Assembly (NCBI GenBank): GCA_002104985.1
Contig: MCGO01000021.1
Coordinates: forward strand, 528,501-592,500
DNA: 64,000 bases
Direction: 5' to 3'
Source of the DNA: Rhizoclosmatium globosum
Taxonomy: Eukaryota > Chytridiomycota > Chytridiomycetes > Chytridiales > Chytriomycetaceae
The first letter of the stretch is position 1. Each line of letters begins with the position of its first letter. A model generated the notes under the pieces. The model had not been told where the DNA came from. It ran no database searches and saw only the letters and a list, made by a program, of their open reading frames with translations. Of the stretch, positions 11,198-19,752 are shown in pieces. Position numbers and translations under genes: made by a program.

Positions 11198-11939
11198 TTA
11201 TTATCCAATAAATCATTTTTTGTATTTATTAACTTTCATTCAGAGAGATCATTCATCACTTGGTGCAAGTTGCATACAAAGAGGAATATAAGTAATTCTC
11301 AGTTCGTTGCTCTACAGACACAGTGCTATTTAATCTTCATTAATGGATGATTGATGAACATCAACATCACCCAGCAAAACAATAAGTATATATAACCCCG
11401 ACTGCATCGCGCTGTCCTCCCAGGCTTCGTATGGGAGCCACTCGCACTGTATGCTATCAACAAGGTCCTGTGGTATTCATCATTCCCCATTCACAGGTGG
11501 GCTTCTCTTCATATACAGATGGGAAATTCCCGCTTATGAGGGCGTTTTTGTGAAAGTGTGAAAGTGATTTTGGGATTGCTGGTGAGCCAGGAATCGCTGT
11601 CAAATCCGACAATTCTGGTTCAAAGAATATTCCGCGTAATGGCCACGATTGAAAATCGCGTATTCAGGTGTACTCATTCTGCTTCTAAATCCTTAAGAAA
11701 GCATGCAGACTTGGTTTGACTGAATATACAGGGAATGTTGAAACAGTTTTTTTCGTTCATGTACGTTCCCATTACACTTTTCTAAATTTGAAGGTGAAAT
11801 TTTGAAAATCCTGACACTATAGCCCTCAGATTTCATTTCAGAAATCGCAAATAATCGCTTGGGAGTTTGTTGTTGAGAGGATTTCGTGTGCTTCGCTTCT
11901 GTTTGTTGTTTGCAAGGAGGCAAAATACGTAACCAAAAA
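11198..11939. other. Intergenic region without a supported gene
   Basis: About 740 bp holding only short AT-rich frames. It contains an AATAAA-like signal (ccaataaatc at about 11204) and presumably the 3' end of the M28-like transcript. I see no RNA gene, repeat or coding region here. Confidence 0.5.
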
Positions 11940-12230
11940 ATGAGACCTGAACATGAAGAAAGACTAAGAAGATTCCTCGCCAGCTGCGACATCGTCGATG
12001 CGAAAATCACGGCGTACGTCAGTTCGATATCACTCGGGTGCTTGCTAATCTTTGCCTTGTTCAGTGCGGCTCTCGAAATTCAACGCATTTGTGCTGAAGG
12101 CGCTTTGGCGGAGTCCAAGAAACAAATTGAAGACTTAGCCCGTGGAAACAGCCTGCCTGCTATTACACAAGTTACTCGGTTGAATTCGTCACCAAGTTCG
12201 AAGAGAGAGGTCCCCCTTTCGAAATTTTGA
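11940..12230 (+). CDS. Small predicted coiled-coil protein
   Basis: Exons 11940-12013 and 12065-12230 encode 79 aa. The intron (12014-12064, 51 nt) has a GTACGT donor, a TGCTAAT branch-like site and a TTGTTCAG acceptor. It is a multiple of three and stop-free, so an unspliced reading would wrongly insert a hydrophobic segment resembling a membrane helix. The spliced product is highly charged and helical (ITAAALEIQRICAEG, ESKKQIEDLARG) with a Ser/Lys-rich tail. I do not recognise the family. Coding status rests on the good intron and the helical amphipathic pattern. Confidence 0.5.
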   Translation: MRPEHEERLRRFLASCDIVDAKITAYVSSISLGCLLIFALFSAALEIQRICAEGALAESKKQIEDLARGNSLPAITQVTRLNSSPSSKREVPLSKF

Positions 12231-12577
12231 TGTTCCTTCCAATCATATGCCATTCATCTCAAAATACAATCCTGTCGTTTTGAATGTATTTTCTTTCTTA
12301 AGCTCCAGTGCATTCTTGTAACGTTCATTGCTTCCTCAAGTGATTCTGACGTTACTCCACCCTGTCTATGTTTGAAACGCCAAAGTAGGATGAGGCTGTC
12401 CGTGACCACGTTGTCAAGAGAAGGGCTCAACTCAGCCTTAATGAGTTTCTATAAACGGCTAACTGATATCGCAAACTTCGCGTCTGAAAACGCATTCCCA
12501 TTGAGTTAACCCTCAACAACTAGCAGATAAGTGTTTTTCTAAAACGAACTGAAAAAGAACGAAACCCAAACAAAAAC
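12231..12577. other. Intergenic region between convergent genes
   Basis: 347 bp between the small coiled-coil gene and the convergent stop of the first SP-RING gene. No coding frame, RNA or repeat is supported; it must hold both 3' ends. Confidence 0.4.
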
Positions 12578-15001
12578 TCAATCAAGCACGATTGTATCAA
12601 CAACACTTCCATCCGCACGTACGCTCCTCTGCACATTTAGTTGTATCGGCGGTTCCACTGTATTCCTCCGCTTCGCAATAAGCCCATTCTCCTCATCACT
12701 ATCACATAACGAAATAACGTGTCCCAATTTCCTCTTTTCGCCTGTACCTGCACCTGCACCTGCTCCATCAACACGGACAGGTATTACATCGTTGTTTCGA
12801 TTCGTGTCATCGTCTAGATCCACAAGGACAGCAGCACTACCGCCACGCGTTATTGTACCAGAGCTGGAAGAGGAAGGTTGTTCAAAGGGTGTGTCTTCAC
12901 CGTTTGCTTTGACGATACACTTGTCTTCTTTTTCGTACTTGTGTAAAAGGCGAAGCATATCTGTATCAAGAACAAGATCGCCTTGTGCGATGGATTGTGC
13001 GCATACAGGACATTTCCACGTTTCTTTCTTTTCGTTGAACGCGAGGAAAGTCTGCATCGATTCTGTTAGATGGGCGTGATATGTGGCTCTGCTATAGTGT
13101 TTGAACAGAAATACTCACTTCAGCATCAAACACCTGTCGATGTTTGCAGTTCTTTCCTTTTGCAGGATGTTTGATGCGAACAAGCGAAAGCGGACAACTG
13201 AAATTCACAATCGAATTCCCAACTGCAATATCATCAGCCCCTGCTACTGAACTCGTGTCTTTCCATGGTTTTATAGTCCCATCCCGACACAACTTCAAAA
13301 CTCCCTTCAACAGCGCTCCCAAATCCCTCGGCCGCTTTTTGAACGCCTCCCATACCTCTACGTCGGTCTTGATTGCTTCCTTCTCTTTTGCTAGCACGCG
13401 GTCATACATTTTTGCAACAAGTTCGAGTGGGCCCAGGCGTTTATGCACGGCGAGGACAGACTGGATGCTTTGCAGGTACGCTTTCCCATTGACGGAGATG
13501 GAGAGCGTGACAGTTGGCTCTGTGTTGGAGGTGTACAGGCGTTGGAAGGATGAAATGTGGGAACGGAATGTTTGCGTGATATCAATTTTTTCAGTTGTCT
13601 GGAGAGAGTTGAAGGGTTTCAATGGATGTTGCTGTATTCAAAAAATAATAGAGATTTACTCAACTGGTGAGATCCAGCCAAGTGACGCGGATGTGGATGA
13701 TACGGAGAGGGATAATGTTGCAGGTGGAAGTGATCCTCCAGTTGCATGGAAATGCCAATACACAACAACGCCTTCTCGCACAGTTGGCGCGAGTGGAACT
13801 GAAAAGTCAAAAAGTTCTTGCATCATAATACGCGTCAAGGGAAAGTGTATTGTCACGGGAGCTGGTTTTTTGTTAAACAACGAGCCTGAGGTTGTGTGCT
13901 TCCTCCAGGTTGCGCGTAATTCCATTGATGATTTCAGTTTCTTCATCTTTTCGAGAATTGGTGCGAATAATACAGTTGTCGGATCAGGGGTTGGGACTGA
14001 GGGCGTTGATGGCTTTGTCGTTGTCGAGGCTGCTTGAGAACCAAGAGCACGGCTGAAAATCGAAAATTTTGAGGCTGCTGGCTGTGCAGCTGGTTGTGAA
14101 GAAGGGCGAGCTGTAGCGGAACTTGTCGTTGTAGAAGGTTTGGTAGTTTGAGGTATGGTAGTAGGTGCAGAAGTACGAGTTGCGGATAGTGGAACTGTTT
14201 GGGTCGAAGGTGCATCTTGGAGTCTTAATGTAGGAATTCCAGACGGTCTTGGTGGAATATGAGGTGCACGAGGTGCCGGTGGTGGAACAGTAGTAGGCTT
14301 CGGAGCCGCCAAAGCACTCAATGTCGCCATAGTAGAATTCAAGAAAGCCGTGAAACAGGGCTGTGAGCAAAATGTGTTTTTCGTGAGAGGACACTGCAAC
14401 TCCGAAATATGGAATCGTGAACATCCATGACATTTTTTAGGACCGGCGGTCGCTGGAGCAGTGGTAGAAGCAGTAGCAGTAACAGTAGAAGTCGAAGTAG
14501 GCTGAGTACGCGGGACCAATGACGGAGCAGGAACGACGGGATTTCGAGGGAATGTCAAAGTGGAAAGCAACTTTGAGACGTGTTTCTTTGCCTTTTCAAA
14601 CGCCTTTTCAGCGGCAGGAGACACGACCGGCAAGAAACCAGCACGGAACCTATTCGTACATACGTACGTGTAAGCAGCAGTATGTACCACGAGGAACAAG
14701 ACAACAAAGACCTGAATCGACCCCCGTAAAACTGGGCCTGAACAAACGAGCGCCAGGCATCCTTTGCCTCACCCGATCGGATGTACTCAGTTGGAACATT
14801 GTGCGTGGAAGCGGAAGCGGCAAAGCGGACATCGGCCCACTTTTTGATGTCTTTTAGTTGATCGAGACGAAAGGTGCCAATCTGGACTGGGTCGCTGAGG
14901 TACAGCGCAACACTCGACGGCGGCAGAGACACTCGTTCGCCGAGTTGGCGGATGTCCGAAACTGTTAACAAAATGGCGGCGCATTGGCCATCGGGGCTCA
15001 T
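12578..15001 (-). CDS. SP-RING (PIAS/Siz-type) SUMO E3 ligase paralogue 1
   Basis: Exons 15001-14712, 14649-13665, 13598-13119 and 13051-12578 encode 742 aa. Order: an N-terminal helical domain shared with the neighbouring paralogues; a Cys-rich finger (CHGC...C...C...C) that lacks one Cys and both His seen in the paralogues; a Thr/Pro/Ala-rich linker; a PINIT-like domain (VVYWHFHATGGSLPPATL, then KIDITQTF); SP-RING (CPLSLVRIKHP, CKHRQVFDAE, WKCPVC); an acidic SUMO-interacting motif HVISLCDSDEE followed by AKRR; and the end VVDTIVLD. Known role of SP-RING proteins: they bring E2~SUMO to substrates on chromatin. The intron before KIDIT uses a weak GTTGAG donor, chosen because it restores exact paralogue spacing. 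The gene follows paralogue 2 with 56 bp between stop and start. Confidence 0.83.
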
Positions 15002-15057
15002 TGGCTGTGCTTTGGTTTGCTTTGTTTGTTTGTTTGTCCGATAATTAAACAACTTAA

Positions 15058-17095
15058 TCAATCCAGTACTAATGTCTCCACTATCTGGCCATTCTCTTCT
15101 ACTCGCACAAGTGTGGAGTACTCAACGCGTGGCTTCTTTCGTAGTCCTCCTTCCTCGCCCTCACTCTCTTCATCTTCACTATCGAGCAGCGACACTACTT
15201 GACTGATCCGCCTCTTACCACCTCTTTCAACAACCTGCTCGTCATCATCAAGAATCAACACAGTACCGACAGCTGGACCAGCCGTTGGCTTATGTTCTCC
15301 GTCCGTCTTCTCATCAACTGCCACATACTCTCCATTCGCTTTCAAAATACACCGATCCGCCCCCGAATACTTTTCCAATAACCGTAGCATCTTTAAATCA
15401 ATCGTCAGGTTCTATTCACGCGTTCACCTTTGTTTTAGGAAAACTCATTCAAGTTACAATAGTTATCGCTTTACCTTGGGTTCAATCATTCGTGAGCAAA
15501 CAATACACTTCCAAACATCTTTTTTGCGGTTGAATTCAAGGAACGTCTGTCAAACAAGGTCAGTCAATGTATTACATTTTTTTTAAACGAGTACCTCTGC
15601 ATCAAACGCCTGTTCATGCTCACATTTCCGTCCTTTGGCTGGATGTTTGATACGGGTCAATGAAAGTGGGCATTGGAACATGATTGTTGTGTCTCCCACG
15701 CTGATTCCATCGAGTGTATCGATTTGCTGTCTTCTTTTCGTGGGGACAGGCGGCAACTTTTGGGCTTTTGTTTGGAGAGCAGATAGGTCGCGTGGTGTTG
15801 AAGGGGCTATGGGGAGACCTCGGAGGATGGGTTCCTTGTACAGACACGTTTCGTTGAGAAGAGATTCATACAACTTGGCAACGCTTTCTGCTGGCGAGAG
15901 TTTTTGGTGGAGGAGTAATGCGGATGATGTGACGGACTTGGAATCGGAAGGAAGCGTTAGTTTGATGGTAAGAGGGGTATCTTGCGTAATGTGTTTCATA
16001 ATTGACTCTGCATGGGATTGAATACATGGAGTTATGTCCATTCTGGTGGTATTCTTGAAGAATTTGTTTTAGTATTGTCCATTACGAAATGTTGGCCCTT
16101 ACTTGCAGATAACCAACTGACTCTGTACGTGACCACAGATCCGGCGTTGAAAAAGTGAGTTGATACGCTCCCGCAGAAAGGCGCGTTCCAGCAGGACGGT
16201 TCAAATGCCAGATAATCATGATTTTAGGCAAGTTGGATCCTTCCTTAGAAACCATTGATTCGATTGTTTTACGCGATATAGTCGTAACAAGTGTAATTCC
16301 AGAGCCCGACGCCAAGAACGAAACGTCCGTGTTTGGATTGAGTGACTTGAGAATCACAGAAGCAAAGTGACTAATTTCGGGGTCTTTCGCATTCTCCTTT
16401 GTCATTGGCGAATTCACAGTCGAAGTGGAAGGCGTTGGACCCTGATCCAACGGAACTCGTTGATTGACACGCGTCGGATGGTCGAGGATGTCGTGTGTTA
16501 CGATACAGTCGTTTGAACACAGCGAAAGACGGCACGTTGGACAGGCCACACGCAGCAGCATTCTCCGTTTACACGATTGACACGTTTTAGTCTCGTTCTT
16601 GTGCGAGGCAGAGTTGTGTTTGTCGAGGCAGACGAGGGAGCACGCATTCAGAGAGCAGGACGGGACGGTGCATGCAATGGGCAGGAGCGCGGCGTCTGTC
16701 TCTCTGCATGTCTGGTTTGCGCAGTGGATGGTCGGTTTTGGGTGGTTCGGCGTGCGTGTTGGCGTTGGTGTTGGACGGGTTCGTTCGAGGGCTCTTGTTC
16801 TCATTGCGACCCTTTGATGCCTTTCTTTTAGCACCCACCAGAGCACACTAGTAACGGTTTAAAACACTCACAAACAACGATTGATCGCAAGCTCGAGTTC
16901 GGCCCTGTAACTTGGGAAACCGGTTTCTTCAGGGCAAAGGGGCTTCAGGAAGTAGTACAGCTCAGCAAGTTGCGGCTTTCGAAGCATCTTCAGTCGCATT
17001 CTTGACTCCATAATGCTCGTCACATTCGCTTCGGTGAGTCCCATGGACAATGCAAGCGTCTGAGTTTGCTGTCGGGTGAGAAGTATTGGATTCAT
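15058..17095 (-). CDS. SP-RING (PIAS/Siz-type) SUMO E3 ligase paralogue 2
   Basis: Exons 17095-16872, 16820-16103, 16053-15595, 15546-15475 and 15411-15058 encode 608 aa. After the N-terminal helical domain come two tandem fingers. The second has spacing C-x2-C-x9-C-x2-C-x4-C-x3-C-x3-H-x4-H and resembles MYND/HIT fingers; the first has the same tail spacing with longer early gaps. Then a PINIT-like region (IIWHLNRPAG; MDITPC after an intron), SP-RING (CPLSLTRIKHP, CEHEQAFDAE, WKCIVC) with an extra intron, the acidic motif VVSLLDSEDEE plus RKKPR, and the end IVETLVLD. SUMO ligase function is inferred from the intact SP-RING zinc ligands. The acceptor of the first intron (after 16821) is the least certain part. 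Confidence 0.8.
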
Positions 17096-17395
17096 TTGGG
17101 GATGAAAAACAAGTAAATAACAAGCAAGAAAATGTTGATTAACAACCATAAATAGCAGACTTAAAATTTCTTACGCGAAATTAGTATCTCACCTTGCATT
17201 TCATTTCTCTTTGCTAATTTTTGACGGCCACCAGTTGCTTGAAACTGGCTCAGCTCTTCTATAGACACCACAAACGGCTGCAAACTGCTTTATAACGCGT
17301 TCTGCGACAAAGTTTTAAGTGGTATGATTGCGTCAGTCTGTTATAGATCTAATAATTTTAAATGTATTATCACATAAGTCATTTTTTTCCACAAC

Positions 17396-17466
17396 GGACT
17401 GGTAGCTCAGTGGTAGAGCGTAGGACTGCAAATCCCGAGGCCGCGGGCTCAACCCCCGCCCGGTCC
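17396..17466 (+). tRNA. tRNA-Cys (GCA)
   Basis: 71 nt folding as a cloverleaf: acceptor ggactgg/ccggtcc with one T-G pair, D arm GCTC/GAGC, anticodon loop CTGCAAA (anticodon GCA), T stem GCGGG/CCCGC. The T loop reads CTCAACC, with C where T54 is usual. A TTTT terminator follows directly. An identical copy lies in opposite orientation at 17727-17797, so the two genes converge. No coding frame is supported in the 260 bp between them. Confidence 0.93.
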
Positions 17467-17726
17467 TTTTAGATGGAGGGCAGGAAGGTGGAAGGGAAGT
17501 TGAAGATGTGGGATTTTGACGGACAACACCGTCTATTTATTTTCTGCGATGTGTCGTCCAATCGCTGAAAGAAGGCAAGGTTCACACAGGAAAGTCTCGA
17601 TCGTGCCGGTGCTACGCTGCCTTTATGACAAACAGGGCCACGTTACAGAAAATTGGCGGTGTGGCACTGTTTGTCAAAAAACCCTCCAACTCCCCTACTC
17701 CTTCCTCTCCCGCCCTCCGCTCAAAA

Positions 17727-17797
17727 GGACCGGGCGGGGGTTGAGCCCGCGGCCTCGGGATTTGCAGTCCTACGCTCTACCACTGAGCTACCAGTCC
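17727..17797 (-). tRNA. tRNA-Cys (GCA), second identical copy
   Basis: Exact reverse complement of 17396-17466 over all 71 nt, including the unusual C at T-loop position 54, and also followed by TTTT on its own strand. The identity stops at the tRNA ends, so the duplicated block is essentially the gene plus its terminator. Together the two copies form a long inverted repeat. Confidence 0.93.
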
Positions 17798-18364
17798 TTG
17801 GTACAGTGTAGTGATTAAGTGTAATTGAATCGTTTTAATTGCAAATCGTCCTGATCAACAAGGAGCTATGCATCCAGTACGCGATCCAAATTCTGTGCAA
17901 GATGTGTTTATTGCATGGTTGTTTTAACTCAGCTTGTTTGTTGTTTCCTTTCTATCCATGCTAAAGGATTTGTTGTTCCAATCATAACAGAAACGAAATG
18001 ATCGAGTCTTCTTCCAAGTGAATCAATCGAGTATAACGCTTTCACACATATCAACCCCGACATTCTTTAGATTTTGTGAATAAGATTTCGTTGAATTGAC
18101 GCCAATCTTCAAAGTTTGCAAAACCAGTCATTCCTTCATCCCATCCAATCATTTCTTTGATTTTATGTAAGTAAAATCATTTGCATTCGATCTATGCTAA
18201 GTGTGCGTTTTGTGTGTCATTTGTTACAACAGCTTCGTCTTGCGTTTCTGTTCACATTGTGGAAATCTTCAAAGCGTTTCTTCAAGGAACACGATTCCTT
18301 TTCTTGCGTTTCTTCGGGAAAACGTTACCAAAAATAACCTTCTTAGAATTCAAACAAGAAAAAA
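17798..18364. other. AT-rich intergenic region
   Basis: About 570 bp between the second tRNA-Cys and the first foldback repeat. It contains only short open frames with no recognisable protein. Nothing further is seen. Confidence 0.4.
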
Positions 18365-19020
18365 CCAAGGCGGCTCCCCGGGAGCCCGTGGCTCCCCCCA
18401 CTCATTTTGAGTCATAATAAAATGTGTGAGTCATAAGTTTTGTATCTTTTTGTGGAAGTGAGAGATCATGGAGATGAACATACATATTTTCGGACACTGG
18501 TAGCAAATAGCGCAATAGCCAACAATCAGACGCTTTTCCCTTTCAGCGAGTCTTCAGCACCTCCAAAGAGAATTTTGGAAGAAACAGTGTTCATATTGTC
18601 AAGGAGGTTTGTGTGAGTCTTGAGTTTCCAACTGCTGTTAAACACTGTGGTTAAACTAGTCGAAAGTCGAAGAAAATAAGGCAAAATGAGAGCGACTCCC
18701 TCTCTGCTGAAAGAAACAAAGAAGCGAGCGATTTAATGCGGAAAATGCGAAAACAGGTCACAATCAGGCAACCTGTACAGTTTAGTTTCGTACATTCAAG
18801 TTATTGGACAAATAAAGTTCGCTACTGAGGGTATTTATTCAAGTTATGGGATGGAGCTATGGAAATGTTGATGGTATATAGTGGGGAGTCGGCGGGGGGA
18901 GCCGACTTGGAAAATGTCTCTCAGATACCAAGGCGGCTCCCGGGGAGCCCAAACTTCTTTGGCTCCCCATGAGTCACAATGAGTGGGGGGGAGCCACGGG
19001 CTCCCGGGGAGCCGCCTTGG
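18365..19020. repeat. GC-rich foldback/inverted repeat set
   Basis: A 50-bp block at 18365-18414 starting ccaaggcggctccccgggag recurs as its reverse complement at 18971-19020. The 93-bp segment 18928-19020 is itself a hairpin: 23-bp arms at 18928-18950 and 18998-19020 differ at about one base. A weaker related palindrome (ggagtcggc...gccgacttgg) lies at 18885-18910. The blocks contrast sharply with the AT-rich surroundings. The arrangement suits a small non-autonomous foldback element or MITE. No clear target-site duplication and no transposase frame is visible. Confidence 0.7.
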
Positions 19021-19294
19021 AACTTCCTTCAAACAATCATTCTTTAAAAAATATTCGCGATATTGGGCAGCACTTTCAGAGTCTTTTGATGATATAGGGC
19101 TACTGACAAGATTGCTCAACATCAAAGTGGCCTTTTGAGCCACAAGTTGGGTTGGATGTTTGAGCCACAAGTTTGGCTTTTGAGACAAGGAATCTTTCGG
19201 GTTTCGGCATAAGACACTTCAACTTTCAGAGATAGAGATGAATTTTATTCATTTTAACAGTTGGCTTGAGCTCAACTCTTTACCAAATGAAATA

Positions 19295-19681
19295 ATGCCG
19301 CCAATTCGCAATCATTCCAACAATCCTGCAGGATGCTTGGCCAGTCAGTTAACATTGAATGACTTGCAGCAAATTGCCAAGCTTACTGGAAGGACAGTAG
19401 CAGATGTTCGTTGGTATTTGAGCGGACCAGTGAGCATTCCCCAAGTACGGATAGACGATTTGCAAACCGTCTGCAGCTACTTTCGAGAGCACTTCGCCGA
19501 CCAATTAAATTCTATATCAGCGGCAAAGGGAAAGCGACTATCCAAAGGACAATGGGTATGTTTACTACGAGCCATGTTGTTTGGATGCTTGTATCGATAT
19601 CCCGGAGGTATGGATCGCGAAGCCAGTGTTGAAACGCACGCAGCAGTAGGGGAAGCATGTCGCCACATTGATACTCTATAG
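19295..19681 (+). CDS. N-terminal-domain-only fragment of the SP-RING paralogue family
   Basis: From the ATG at 19295 a single exon encodes 128 aa. ASQLTLNDLQQIAKLTGRT and the following helices align with ASQLTSSDLSHLSLRLGRS at the start of paralogue 3, continuing through LFGCLYRYPGG, which matches LYGPLYK|YPSGP in paralogue 3. Where paralogue 3 has an intron at that point, this copy reads straight across. There is no finger, PINIT or SP-RING, and the frame ends shortly after. It may be a truncated duplicate, a partial retrocopy, or a small protein able to compete with the full ligases. An earlier in-frame start at 19238 exists but lies in sequence not shared with the family. Confidence 0.55.
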   Translation: MPPIRNHSNNPAGCLASQLTLNDLQQIAKLTGRTVADVRWYLSGPVSIPQVRIDDLQTVCSYFREHFADQLNSISAAKGKRLSKGQWVCLLRAMLFGCLYRYPGGMDREASVETHAAVGEACRHIDTL

Positions 19682-19752
19682 TACCAGATAGTACCTGTTC
19701 AGTGTTATAATAAGGAACAAACAAATACCAAATAACAAATCATTTCCATCCG

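Noticed and set aside
13144..14037. 297-codon plus-strand frame
   Set aside because: Antisense to the PINIT/SP-RING exons of paralogue 1, whose splicing and domains are well supported.
17516..17818. 100-codon frame spanning the second tRNA-Cys
   Set aside because: It runs through an RNA gene on the other strand and has no protein resemblance.
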